64,000 nt of DNA from JAWLBM01 sp041687675 (GCA_041687675.1 JAWLBM010000007.1:1-64000); one strand, 5' to 3'; counted from the stretch's first letter, positions 33,386 to 41,667 are shown. Numbers and translations: made by a program. Notes: a model not told the origin generated them from the sequence alone.

Positions 33386-34576
33386 TCACGCCGCGGCGGC
33401 GGGCGGCGGCCCGAACACGGCCTCGACCGGCACGCTCCCCGCCATCACGCCGAGGAACTGCGCCACCGCGGCGGGGTCGCCCGCCATGTCGGCCATGGCC
33501 GCGAGCTGCGCGGGGGGCGGCACAAGGAGCCGGGCGAGGTCGCCGGTCAGCCGGTGCATGGGTGCGGAGCGGAGGTCGCGCCGGCGGCCATAGTCGGCAA
33601 GGGCCTCGGCAAGCGGCGCACGGCCGCCCAGTCCCTGCACGATCGCCCCGGCCAGGAGTTCCGCGTCGAGCAGCGCATCGGTCATGCCCTGCGCGGTGAT
33701 CGGGTCCTTGAAGTGGCCGCTGTCGCCGAGAAGCGCCCAGTTCCGGCCCGCCGCCGTGCGGAAGAAGGCGTCGAGGTCACCGGTGCCGACGAAGCGCTCG
33801 ACCTGCCGCGCGGACGAGAACCGGTCGGCGAGCCAGGGGATCCGGCCGACCGCCTCGCGATAGGAGGCCGCGATGTCGCGGCGGATCCCGGCGAAGCGTT
33901 CCCGCGGCCAGGCCACGGCCAGGAAGGTCAGCCCGTCGGCGCAGGGCATGGCCACGCAGAAGAGGCCGTCCCGCACGAACAGCCGGGCGTGCCCGACCTC
34001 GAGGCCCTCGAAGTAGGCATAGTAGCAGCAGGTCGTGGCCGGGAGGCCGTCGTAGGCCTCCGCCCCGACCGCCCGGGCGAAGCGCGAGCGCTTGCCGTCC
34101 GCCCCGACGACCACGCGGGCCCGGATCTCGGACGTGGCGCCGGAGGCCCCGACCGTGCGGATCCCCGCGAGCCCGCCGCCGGCGTCCGCGACGGGCTCGA
34201 GGAAGCTGGTTCCCTCGCGCAGCTCGGCCCCGGCCGCGACCGCCGCATCGGCGAGCATCGGGTCGAACCGGTAGCGGCGGGGCGCGAAGCCGGCGTCGGT
34301 GCCGTCGGGCATCGGGGCCGGCGCGCCGCAGAGGACCACGGGACCGAAGTCGACCGACATCCTCCGCTGCGCCGGCGCGCCGAGCGCCACGAGGTCCTCG
34401 AGGAGCCCGAGGCGGCCGAGGCAGGAAACGCCGGCGGGCTGGATGTAGTGGCCGGACATGGTGTCGCTCGGGAAGCGGGTGCGATCCACCATGACCACCC
34501 TGAGGCCCTCGCGGGCAAGCATGAGCGCGAGGGCGGAGCCGGCGCAGCGCGCGCCGACGATCGCGACGTCGAACAT
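33386..34576 (-). CDS. FAD-dependent monooxygenase/geranylgeranyl-reductase-like flavoprotein
   Basis: 396 residues. The N-terminal dinucleotide site is VAIVGARCAGSALALMLAREG, with Glu/Asp-type end VMVDRTRFP. The middle has VVVGADGKRSRFARAVG (DG motif) and the third FAD motif is WALLGDSGHFKDPITAQGM. This is the FAD_binding_3 fold of aromatic hydroxylases and related tailoring oxidoreductases. The GARCAGSA variant is common in polyketide/halogenase-like members. Its substrate is unknown. Transcribed leftward, with an exported protein gene just upstream at 34652-35314. Confidence 0.8.
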   Translation of the reverse strand: MFDVAIVGARCAGSALALMLAREGLRVVMVDRTRFPSDTMSGHYIQPAGVSCLGRLGLLEDLVALGAPAQRRMSVDFGPVVLCGAPAPMPDGTDAGFAPRRYRFDPMLADAAVAAGAELREGTSFLEPVADAGGGLAGIRTVGASGATSEIRARVVVGADGKRSRFARAVGAEAYDGLPATTCCYYAYFEGLEVGHARLFVRDGLFCVAMPCADGLTFLAVAWPRERFAGIRRDIAASYREAVGRIPWLADRFSSARQVERFVGTGDLDAFFRTAAGRNWALLGDSGHFKDPITAQGMTDALLDAELLAGAIVQGLGGRAPLAEALADYGRRRDLRSAPMHRLTGDLARLLVPPPAQLAAMADMAGDPAAVAQFLGVMAGSVPVEAVFGPPPAAAA

Positions 34577-34651
34577 GGTCTCTCTCCTTCTGATCGGATG
34601 TGCGGGGCCGCCGCGGGCGGCCCCTTCAGCGCGTCGTGCCGGGGCGGCCGC

Positions 34652-35314
34652 TCACGAGCCGTGGCCGTGCTTCGCGCCGTCGTGGTGCGAGCAGGTCACC
34701 CGGGGATTGGTCTGGGCGAAGACGCCGTTCGGGTTCTCCCGGTAGAGCCAGACATGCCGGTCGTAGTGGGGCTCGAACATGTGCGCCTCATCGACCGCCG
34801 TGGCCGGGTCGTCGACCATGTGGTCGTAGGGGACCCCGTGGAATTCCGGCGGCTCGCTGTTGCCGGCGGCGGCCCAGGCTTCGGCGAAGACCAGGTTCTC
34901 GATGGCGACCAGTTCGAGGCCGCCGTCGGCCTGCGGCTCGTAGATCAGCACGCCGGGGGACCGGAAGTCGGTGTGGGTGCCGTTGCCGTCCACCCGGGGA
35001 TCGGGCGGGGCGGTGATGCCGAGGAGGTCGGGGCGGAAGAAATGGATCCCCATCGCGCCGAGTTCCGCGGGCCGGCCCATCATCTCGGCCGTTTCGCAGA
35101 GGTTGCCGGGGTCGCGTATGTAGCCTTCGGCGAGGGCGACCCGGATGTCGCGAAAGCGGTCGGTGGCCGCCCGGAGCTCCGCCAGCGCGGGCTCGCCGGG
35201 GTCGGGGCGCGAGGAGGCGTCGATGCGCCGGGCCTCGGCCTCGGTCAAGGCGTGGGCGGAGACGGGGCAGGCCGCGAGGAGCGCGGCGACGAGGGCTGAT
35301 TTCAGGCTGGGCAT
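34652..35314 (-). CDS. Exported protein with His-rich C-terminus
   Basis: 220 residues from the ATG at 35314; the signal peptide is MPSLKSALVAALLAACPVSA with cleavage near AHA. The mature protein is acidic and has HFFRPDLLG, THTDFRSPGVLIYEP, an MFEPHYDRHVWLYRENPNG segment and the tail VTCSHHDGAKHGHGS, which could bind metal. The pattern resembles a conserved proteobacterial family without known function. It is divergent from the LysR gene at 35467 (152 bp between starts), which may regulate it and the FAD monooxygenase downstream. Confidence 0.65.
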   Translation of the reverse strand: MPSLKSALVAALLAACPVSAHALTEAEARRIDASSRPDPGEPALAELRAATDRFRDIRVALAEGYIRDPGNLCETAEMMGRPAELGAMGIHFFRPDLLGITAPPDPRVDGNGTHTDFRSPGVLIYEPQADGGLELVAIENLVFAEAWAAAGNSEPPEFHGVPYDHMVDDPATAVDEAHMFEPHYDRHVWLYRENPNGVFAQTNPRVTCSHHDGAKHGHGS

Positions 35315-35466
35315 GAGGGATGTCCGTCTGCTCTGGTTTCGGGCAGCAGACGACCGTTCTCGCGCGCGCCGAAGCGCGGCGGGGATCGGGAGGATTTCAG
35401 GGTCGCTTGCTGGTCCCGGCCCGTCAGGCCGGAACGCTCTGGTAATTACCGGGCGGCCCGGCAATC

Positions 35467-36465
35467 ATGAAATTGAATGATTTTGTCGGGGCAATTCGCG
35501 CCATGAATTTCGCCGCGGTCGACCTCAACCTGATGCGCGTGTTCGATGCAATGATGCTCGAGCTCAACACCACCCGGGCGGGCGAGCGGGTGGGGCTCAG
35601 CCAGCCGGCGGTCAGCTCCGCGCTCGGCCGGCTCCGGCACATCACCGGCGACCAGCTCTTCGTGCGGGAGGGGAACCGCATGGTCCCGACCGCCCGCGCC
35701 CGCGAGATCGCCGAGCCGATCCGCGCGGCGCTGCGGCAGATCGAGGAGGCGCTGTCCGCGGCGAGCCGCTTCGAGCCGGAGACGGCGACGGGCACCTTCC
35801 GCATCATCGGCTCGGACTACGTCTCGGCCCTCCTGATGCCGCCCCTCGCCGGCGCCCTACGGCTGCGGGCGCCGCGCCTGACGGTCCAGATGCTGGACCG
35901 GCCGAACCGGGACCTGGTCTCGCTGCTCTCCGACGGTACCGCCGACCTTGCGGTCGATTCCGGATCGGAGACGCCGGACTGGATCAGCCGCCGGACCCTG
36001 TTCCGCTCGACGATGGTCACCCTCGCCCGGCGCGGCGATCCGGCGCTCGCCGCCGCCGGCCTCGCCCCCGGCGACAGGATCCCGCCGGAGGTGTTCTGCA
36101 GCCTCCCGCAGGTGCTGATGTCGATGGACGGGTCCCTCACCGGAACGGTCGACCGGGTGCTCGCGGACCAGGGACTGGCGCGGCAGGTCGCGGTGACCGT
36201 GCCCCACTTCCAGTCGGTCGCCCTCACGATCGCGGCGTCCGGCCTGATCGGCAACCTGCCGGTCCACTTCGCCGAACGGGTGGCGCCGCTGTTCGGCCTC
36301 GAGGTCTACCGGCCGCCCTTCGACCCGCCGCCGATCGACGTCGTCCTATACTGGCACAAGCGGCACGACAGCGACGCCGCACGGACATGGCTCTTCGGCC
36401 TGATCGGCGAGTTGATGTCATTCGACGACCGGAGCAGCGGACCGGGACAGACGCCGCCCGCCTGA
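35467..36465 (+). CDS. LysR-family transcriptional regulator (NodD-like group)
   Basis: 332 residues from 35467; an ATG at residue 13 (35503), giving the more usual MNFAAVDLNLMRVFDAM, may be the true start. The HTH is LNTTRAGERVGLSQPAVSSA, LGRLRHITGDQLFVRE. The effector domain follows at about residue 100 (TFRIIGSDYVSALLMPPLAG). The layout DLNLMRVFDAM and GLSQPAVSSALGRLR belongs to the NodD/NahR-like branch that senses aromatic compounds. Divergent from the exported-protein gene. Confidence 0.85.
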   Translation: MKLNDFVGAIRAMNFAAVDLNLMRVFDAMMLELNTTRAGERVGLSQPAVSSALGRLRHITGDQLFVREGNRMVPTARAREIAEPIRAALRQIEEALSAASRFEPETATGTFRIIGSDYVSALLMPPLAGALRLRAPRLTVQMLDRPNRDLVSLLSDGTADLAVDSGSETPDWISRRTLFRSTMVTLARRGDPALAAAGLAPGDRIPPEVFCSLPQVLMSMDGSLTGTVDRVLADQGLARQVAVTVPHFQSVALTIAASGLIGNLPVHFAERVAPLFGLEVYRPPFDPPPIDVVLYWHKRHDSDAARTWLFGLIGELMSFDDRSSGPGQTPPA

Positions 36466-36480
36466 TCCAGAGCGGTTTCC

Positions 36481-36502
36481 GATCAGGTGGACCCACCTGA
36501 TC
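36481..36502. repeat. Extragenic palindrome GATCAGGTGG-AC-CCACCTGATC
   Basis: A perfect 10-bp inverted repeat with a 2-nt centre, 16 bp after the LysR stop. The surrounding AGAGCGGTTTCCGATCAGG and CTGATCGGCGAGAA context resembles an abundant intergenic palindrome family of Hyphomicrobiales genomes. It may act as a bidirectional terminator or be a mobile REP-like unit. Confidence 0.55.
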
Positions 36503-36539
36503 GGCGAGAAGTCGCTGCGCATTCAGGACGCGCGATCCA

Positions 36540-36560
36540 ATTTCGATGATCCTGGAAATA
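36540..36560. promoter_or_regulatory. Candidate ArsR operator ahead of the first arsR
   Basis: ATTTCGATGATCCTGGAAATA, nearly the same as the element at 36942-36962 (ATTTCGAT-N4-CTGGAA-N-TA shared). A TTGACC box follows at 36565-36570, 30 bp before the arsR start. Confidence 0.5.
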
Positions 36561-36599
36561 GCGCTTGACCCGGGGCCAGCTTCGTAGGATGCTAATTCC

Positions 36600-36920
36600 A
36601 TGAACATCGAAATAGCATCCCGCCAGCTCGAGGCGCTCGGCAACCGGACTCGCCTGGGCATCTACCGGACCCTCGTCCGGGCCGGCTCGGGCGGGTTGCC
36701 GGTGGGGCAACTCCAGGAGCGGATGGGCGTGGCGCTCTCGACGCTGTCGCATCACCTGAAGCGCCTGGTCGACAATGGACTGGTGACACAGGAACGGCAG
36801 GGGACGACGCTCATCTGCCGGGCGCACTACCCGGCGATGAACTCCCTGATCGGTTATCTGGCGGACGAGTGTTGCGCGGACGACCGGCAGGCGCGGCAGG
36901 TGGAGCAAGCGGCGTCCTGA
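36600..36920 (+). CDS. arsR: ArsR-family metalloregulator (first ars operon)
   Basis: 106 residues. Winged-helix HTH: LEALGNRTRLGIYRTLVRAG, LPVGQLQERMGVALSTLSHH, LKRLVDNGLVTQER. The N-terminal part has no CVC metal site; vicinal cysteines occur only near the C-terminus (YLADECCADDRQ), as in ArsR variants that bind As(III) or Sb(III) with C-terminal cysteines. It heads an operon with a Cys-tailed flavoprotein and an MFS transporter, and would repress it in the absence of arsenite. Two related operator-like repeats flank it. Confidence 0.85.
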   Translation: MNIEIASRQLEALGNRTRLGIYRTLVRAGSGGLPVGQLQERMGVALSTLSHHLKRLVDNGLVTQERQGTTLICRAHYPAMNSLIGYLADECCADDRQARQVEQAAS

Positions 36921-36941
36921 GCCGCTTTTTTCCGGGCCGTT

Positions 36942-36962
36942 ATTTCGATATTTCTGGAATTA
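36942..36962. promoter_or_regulatory. Second candidate ArsR operator, ahead of the flavoprotein gene
   Basis: ATTTCGATATTTCTGGAATTA, matching the element at 36540-36560 in 16 of 21 positions. It lies in the 61 bp between arsR and the flavoprotein gene, so this gene may also have its own regulated promoter. Confidence 0.5.
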
Positions 36963-36981
36963 TCGAGGTAGGATCGCGACG

Positions 36982-38424
36982 ATGAGGATGACGCATCCCG
37001 AACGTGAAGAGCTTCCGGTCGCCGTGGTCGGCGCCGGGCCGGTGGGCCTTGCCGCGGCCGCGCGGCTGGTGGAGCGGGGGCTGACCCCGCTCGTCCTCGA
37101 GAAGGCGCCGGCGGTCGGCGCCGCGCTCCGTGCCTGGGGCCATGTGCGGGTGTTCTCGCCATGGGTCTACAACATCGACGGGGCGGCGCGGGCGCTGCTC
37201 GAGGCCGCCGGATGGCGCGAGCCCGACCCGGCCGCCCTGCCGACCGGAGCGGACCTCGTCCGCGACTACCTCGAGCCGCTGGCGGCGCATCCGGCCATCG
37301 CGCCGCATCTCGTCCTCGGCGCGACGGTGACCGCGATCACCCGCGACGGCCTCGACAAGATGCGCTCGGCGGGACGGGAGGCGGCGCCCTTCTCTGTCCG
37401 CTGGCGCGACGCCGACGGCCGGGACCACCGCAGACGCGCCCGGGCGGTGATCGACGCCTCCGGGACCTGGTTCCAGCCGAACCCGATGGGCGCCGACGGC
37501 CTGCCGGTGCCCGGCGAGACGGAGAACGCCGACCGAATCGCCTATGGCATCCCGGACGTGCTCGGGGCCGGGCGCGCGGCCTACGCCCGGCGCCGGGTGC
37601 TGGTGGTCGGCAGCGGCCATTCGGCGATCCACGTCGCGCTGGACCTCCTTTCGCTCGCCAGGACCTCGCCGGGGACCGAGGTCGTCTGGGCGCTCTGCCG
37701 CGCCGGCATCGACCGCCTGCTCGGGGGCGGCCTCAACGACCAGCTTCCCGAGCGCGGCGCCCTCGGCCTTGCCGCGAAGGAGGCGATCGCCGCCGGGCGG
37801 ATCGAGATGCTCGCCCCCTTCGCCGCGGACCGGATCGAGCGGAGCGGCGCCGGCCTCGTCGTCACCGGCACGGTGGCGGGCCTCGCGCGGCGGATCGCCG
37901 TCGACCGCATCGTCGTCGCCACCGGCATGCGGCCCGACCTCGGCATGCTGCGGGAACTGCGCGTGTCGCTGGATCCCTCGACGGAGGCGCCGCCGGCGCT
38001 GTCGCCGCTGATCGACCCCAACCTGCACTCCTGCGGAACCGTGCCGCCGCACGGCGCCGCCGAGCTCGCCCATCCGGAGCCGGGCTTCTACATCGCCGGC
38101 TCAAAGAGCTACGGGCGGGCGCCGACCTTCCTGATGGCGACCGGCTACGAGCAGGTCCGCTCGATCGTCGCGATGATCGCGGGCGACGAGGCGGCGGCCC
38201 GCGAGGTGCACCTCGTGCTCCCGGAGACCGGCGTCTGCTCGAGCGGGCTCGCCACCCCGGACGAGGGCTGCTGCGGCGGACCCGCTCCGTCCGCGGCCGA
38301 CTGCTGCCTCGCCGATGCCGAGGCCAAGGCCGCCGGCGAGGACGGCTGCGGCTGCGCGCCGGCGGTGGCGGAGCCCGCCTCCTGCTGCGGCACGGCCCGC
38401 CAGAGCACGGGCGCCGACGCATGA
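36982..38424 (+). CDS. Flavin-dependent oxidoreductase of the ars operon with Cys-rich C-terminal tail
   Basis: 480 residues. FAD site VAVVGAGPVGLAAAARLVERG; a second dinucleotide site RVLVVGSGHSAIHVALDLLS for NAD(P)H; conserved VIDASGTWFQPNPMGADG and VVATGMRPDLGMLRE. It resembles the ArsO-like flavoproteins found in ars operons. Residues about 418-480 add a tail with nine cysteines, eight of them in CC or CGC pairs (DEGCCGG, DCCLA, DGCGCA, SCCGT), which could bind As(III) or pass it to the redox centre. The role in arsenic resistance is inferred from context. The stop overlaps the next start (ATGA). Confidence 0.75.
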   Translation: MRMTHPEREELPVAVVGAGPVGLAAAARLVERGLTPLVLEKAPAVGAALRAWGHVRVFSPWVYNIDGAARALLEAAGWREPDPAALPTGADLVRDYLEPLAAHPAIAPHLVLGATVTAITRDGLDKMRSAGREAAPFSVRWRDADGRDHRRRARAVIDASGTWFQPNPMGADGLPVPGETENADRIAYGIPDVLGAGRAAYARRRVLVVGSGHSAIHVALDLLSLARTSPGTEVVWALCRAGIDRLLGGGLNDQLPERGALGLAAKEAIAAGRIEMLAPFAADRIERSGAGLVVTGTVAGLARRIAVDRIVVATGMRPDLGMLRELRVSLDPSTEAPPALSPLIDPNLHSCGTVPPHGAAELAHPEPGFYIAGSKSYGRAPTFLMATGYEQVRSIVAMIAGDEAAAREVHLVLPETGVCSSGLATPDEGCCGGPAPSAADCCLADAEAKAAGEDGCGCAPAVAEPASCCGTARQSTGADA

Positions 38425-39647
38425 CCCAGGCGACGGTGCCGGCCGGCGGCCGGGCCATCGCCCGGCGCCACTTCGTCACGGGCCTCGGCATCGGGCAGAT
38501 CGTCTCCTGGGGGTCGATCTACTATTCCTTTCCGCTGATCGGGGAGGCGATGGGGCGCGACCTCGGCTGGTCGAAGGCGGAGGTGTTCGGCGCGGCCACT
38601 CTCGGACTGCTGCTCGCGGCCTTCGCGGCCTGGCCCGTCGGAGCGGCGATCGACCGCGGCCACGGACGGCTGGTGATGGCGGGCGGGTCGGCCGCGGCCG
38701 CGGTGCTGCTGGCGCTGTGGTCGCAGGTGACGAGCCTTCCGGCCTTCTACATGGTGGTGGCGCTGCTCGGCCTGCTGCAGGCGGCGGTGCTCTACGAGCC
38801 CGCCTTCGCGGTGGTCGCGCGGCGGGTGGGGTCGATCAACGCCCGCGCCGGCATCACCGCGCTGACGCTCTGGGGCGGCTTTGCCAGCACCGTCTTCGTG
38901 CCGGTGACGCAGCTTCTGCTCGAGGCCTTCGGCTGGCGCGGCGCGCTGATCGGGCTGGCGGCGGGGAACCTCGTCGTCTCGGCCGCCTACGCGCTGGTGA
39001 TCGACCGGGCCGCCGACGCGCCGGTCCCGCCGCCCCGTCCGGCCGGCTCCGACAGGCCGGCGAAGGGCCCGCTCCGGCTCGCCGCCGAGACCCCGGCCTT
39101 CTGGCTGCTGCTTCTCGCCTTCACCGCCTATTCCGCCACCTTCTCCGCCTTCACCTTCCACCTCTATCCGCTGCTGCTCGAGCGCGGCCTCAGCGCGGCG
39201 GAGGTGGTGACGGCGATGATGGTGATCGGTCCCGCCCAGGTGTTCGGCCGCATCCTCGTCTGGCGACTCGCCCCGCGTGCGCCGGTGCGGATCATCGGCT
39301 CGGTGGTGGTCGTCGCCTTCCCGCTGGCGCTGGCCGCCCTCGGGCTGCTGCCGGCGAGCCTGCTTCTCGCCGGCGCGGTGGCGGCGCTCTACGGCGTCGC
39401 CAACGGCATCATGACCATCGTCCGCGGCATGGCGGTGCCGGAGATGCTGACGCGCGAGGCCTACGGGGCGCTGAACGGGGCGATCGCGCTGCCGGGCACG
39501 ATCGCCAAGGCGCTCGCGCCGGCGGCCGCCGCGCTGCTGTGGCAGTGGAGCGGCTCCTACGACGCGGTGATCGCGGCGGCCGTGGTCGGCGCCACCGTCC
39601 TCGTCGCCGGCTTCTGGACGGCGGCCCTCGCCGGCCGGCGGGACTGA
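38421..39647 (+). CDS. MFS transporter of the ars operon
   Basis: 408 residues, twelve predicted spans, start ATG at 38421 overlapping the flavoprotein stop. N-terminal FVTGLGIGQIVSWGSIYYSF, the loop PVGAAIDRGHGRLVM between spans 2 and 3 (the MFS D-R-G motif) and the long central loop with SDRPAKGPLRL are typical of the major facilitator superfamily. Translational coupling suggests it exports the product of the flavoprotein or a related arsenic species. It is not recognisably ArsJ, since the usual GAPDH partner is absent. Ends 25 bp from the convergent acr3 gene. Confidence 0.75.
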   Translation: MTQATVPAGGRAIARRHFVTGLGIGQIVSWGSIYYSFPLIGEAMGRDLGWSKAEVFGAATLGLLLAAFAAWPVGAAIDRGHGRLVMAGGSAAAAVLLALWSQVTSLPAFYMVVALLGLLQAAVLYEPAFAVVARRVGSINARAGITALTLWGGFASTVFVPVTQLLLEAFGWRGALIGLAAGNLVVSAAYALVIDRAADAPVPPPRPAGSDRPAKGPLRLAAETPAFWLLLLAFTAYSATFSAFTFHLYPLLLERGLSAAEVVTAMMVIGPAQVFGRILVWRLAPRAPVRIIGSVVVVAFPLALAALGLLPASLLLAGAVAALYGVANGIMTIVRGMAVPEMLTREAYGALNGAIALPGTIAKALAPAAAALLWQWSGSYDAVIAAAVVGATVLVAGFWTAALAGRRD

Positions 39648-39672
39648 CCGCCGGCCGCGCATGCGGGAGGCC

Positions 39673-40746
39673 TCACCCCCCGCGGGGCGCCGCCGCGGGC
39701 GCGGCAGGCTCGGTCGGCCGCACCCGGGCCCCGCGCTCGTACCAGCCGCGGCTGGCGTTGACGACCGCGACCAGCGTCAGCATCACCGGCACCTCGATCA
39801 GCACGCCGACCACGGTCGCCAGCGCCGCCCCGGAGTTGAAGCCGAACAGGCTGATCGCGGCCGCCACGGCAAGCTCGAAGAAGTTCGAGGCGCCGATCAG
39901 CGCGGACGGCCCGGCGATGCAGTGCGCCTCGCCGGTCACGCGGTTGAGGAGGTAACCAAGGCCGAAGATGAAGTAGGCCTGGATCGCGATCGGCACCGCC
40001 AGGAGCGCGATCACCAGCGGCTGCTCGATGATCTGCTCGCCCTGGAAGGCGAACAGCAGGACGAGGGTGGCCAGCAGCGCGATGAGCGAGAGCGGCTGGA
40101 TCCGCCCGAGGAAGGCCTCCAGCCTGGCCCGGCCGGAGGCGAGCAGCCGGGCGCGCAGCAGCTGGGCGATGATCACCGGCACGACGATGTAGAGCACCAC
40201 CGAGAGCAGCAGCGTGTCCCAGGGCACCACGATCGCCGAGAGGCCGAGCAGCATCGCCACGATCGGCGCGAAGGCGACCACCATCACCGCGTCGTTCAGC
40301 GCGACCTGGCTCAGCGTGAAGTGCGGCTCGCCCTTGGTCAGGTTCGACCAGACGAACACCATCGCCGTGCAGGGCGCCGCGCCGAGCAGGATCAGGCCGG
40401 CGATGTAGCTCTCGATCTGCGCCTCGGGGAGCCAAGGCCGGAACAGCCAGCCGATGAAGATCCAGCCGAGCATGGCCATGGTGAAGGGCTTCACCGCCCA
40501 GTTCATGAACAGGGTGACGCCGATGCCGCGCCAGTGCGCGGTGACCTGCCGCAGCGAGGCGAAGTCGATCTTCATCAGCATCGGGATGATCATCAGCCAG
40601 ATCAGCACCGCCACCGGCAGGTTGACCTTGGCCACCTCCGCGCCGCCGACCGCCTGCGCAAGGCCGGGCGCGACGTGCCCCAGCGCGATGCCGGCGACGA
40701 TGCACAGGGCGACCCAGAGGGTGAGCCAGCGCTCGAAGAGGCTCAT
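39673..40746 (-). CDS. acr3: Arsenite efflux permease of the ACR3 family
   Basis: 357 residues with ten membrane spans. The family landmarks are LPVAVLIWLMIIPMLMKIDF, the essential Cys in GAAPCTAMVFVWSNL, NDAVMVVAFAPI and the conserved Glu in GVLIEVPVMLTLV. It moves As(III) out of the cytoplasm using the proton motive force. The start overlaps the arsC stop by 3 bp, so arsenate reduced by ArsC is passed to the pump from the same transcript. Confidence 0.9.
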   Translation of the reverse strand: MSLFERWLTLWVALCIVAGIALGHVAPGLAQAVGGAEVAKVNLPVAVLIWLMIIPMLMKIDFASLRQVTAHWRGIGVTLFMNWAVKPFTMAMLGWIFIGWLFRPWLPEAQIESYIAGLILLGAAPCTAMVFVWSNLTKGEPHFTLSQVALNDAVMVVAFAPIVAMLLGLSAIVVPWDTLLLSVVLYIVVPVIIAQLLRARLLASGRARLEAFLGRIQPLSLIALLATLVLLFAFQGEQIIEQPLVIALLAVPIAIQAYFIFGLGYLLNRVTGEAHCIAGPSALIGASNFFELAVAAAISLFGFNSGAALATVVGVLIEVPVMLTLVAVVNASRGWYERGARVRPTEPAAPAAAPRGG

Positions 40747-41273
40747 GCCGCGTCTCCCGCGGCGCGCGCGCCGGCCTCGTCCGTTCTGCCGATCGCGTCC
40801 AGCCGCTTCTTAAGCGCCAGCCGGTCGAGGCTGGCCAGCGGCAGGTTGACGAAGATCGAGATGCGGTTGGTGAGCATCCGGTAGGTATCGGCGAAGGCGA
40901 CCGCCTTGTCGGCGTCGGAGCCTTCCACGGCGGCGGGGTCGGGCACGCCCCAGTGGGCGGTCATCGGCTGGCCGGGCCACGCCGGGCAGGCCTCCGCCGC
41001 GGCGCTGTCGCAGACGGTGAAGACGAAGTCCATCGTCGGGGCGCCGGGCGCGGCGAACTCGTCCCAGGACTTCGAGCGCAGCCCCGCCGTCGGGTGGTTC
41101 AGCTTCTCGAGAAGCCTCAGCGCGAAGGGGTTGACGGTGCCCTTCGGCTGGCTGCCGGCCGAGAAGGCGCGGAAACGGCCGGCGCCCTCGCGCTCGAGGA
41201 TCGCCTCGGCGAGGATCGAGCGGGCGGTGTTGCCGGTGCAAAGGAACAGCACGTTGTAGAGGCGGTCGGCCAT
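40743..41273 (-). CDS. arsC: Arsenate reductase, low-molecular-weight phosphatase type
   Basis: 176 residues from the ATG at 41273. The phosphatase-like P-loop is FLCTGNTARSILAEA (Cys-X5-Arg) and two further cysteines lie in FTVCDSAAAEACP, matching the three-cysteine mechanism of the thioredoxin-coupled ArsC family; the fold also has the LRSKSWDEF loop. It reduces As(V) to As(III) in the cytoplasm. Ten bp separate it from the upstream arsR. Confidence 0.9.
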   Translation of the reverse strand: MADRLYNVLFLCTGNTARSILAEAILEREGAGRFRAFSAGSQPKGTVNPFALRLLEKLNHPTAGLRSKSWDEFAAPGAPTMDFVFTVCDSAAAEACPAWPGQPMTAHWGVPDPAAVEGSDADKAVAFADTYRMLTNRISIFVNLPLASLDRLALKKRLDAIGRTDEAGARAAGDAA

Positions 41274-41283
41274 CGGGGGGTCC

Positions 41284-41631
41284 TCAGTCGCAGCCGGAGG
41301 CAGTGACCCGCGCCGGCGCTGCGAGGCCGGCGCAGACCTCCGGCCGTCCGCCGCAGCAGTCGGCCGTGAGGAAGGTGACGAGATCCCGGACCCGCCCCAT
41401 GTCCGCCGTGTAGAGGATGTTGCGACCCTCCCGGCGCGAGGTGGCAAGGCCCGCGCGCTCGAGCGTGGCGAGGTGAAAGGACATCGCCGTCGGCGGCACC
41501 GCGAGTTCGGCCGCGATCTCCCCCGACGGGACTCCGTCCGGGGCGCGGCGGACCAGCAGGCGGAAGGCGTCGAGCCGGACCTGATGGCCGAGGGCGACGA
41601 AAGCGGGCACGGCCTGGACATCGCTGAACAT
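41284..41631 (-). CDS. arsR: ArsR-family metalloregulator (second ars operon)
   Basis: 115 residues. HTH: FVALGHQVRLDAFRLLVRRA, VPSGEIAAELAVPPTAMSFH, LATLERAGLATSRRE. Three cysteines near the C-terminus (TADCCGGRPEVC) are placed like the As(III) site of CgArsR-type repressors rather than the classical CVC helix site. Its promoter contains a perfect palindrome at the -10 and would give a nearly leaderless mRNA. It represses arsC and acr3. Confidence 0.85.
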   Translation of the reverse strand: MFSDVQAVPAFVALGHQVRLDAFRLLVRRAPDGVPSGEIAAELAVPPTAMSFHLATLERAGLATSRREGRNILYTADMGRVRDLVTFLTADCCGGRPEVCAGLAAPARVTASGCD

Positions 41632-41638
41632 GGGATCC

Positions 41639-41667
41639 TACAAGCATGCTTGTGGTGTCACAGTCAA
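41639..41667 (-). promoter_or_regulatory. Promoter and ArsR operator of the second ars operon
   Basis: On the minus strand: TTGACT (41667-41662), a 17-bp spacer, CTTGTA (41644-41639). The 14-bp perfect palindrome ACAAGCATGCTTGT (41640-41653) covers the -10. The ATG at 41631 is only 7 nt beyond the -10, so transcription should start at or one base before the initiation codon. Confidence 0.7.

Noticed and set aside
29804..35299. An 1831-codon open frame on the plus strand
   Set aside because: Only 31169-31813 is protein-like. The rest mirrors the M24 peptidase, FAD monooxygenase and exported-protein genes, and overlaps the aminotransferase gene in another frame.
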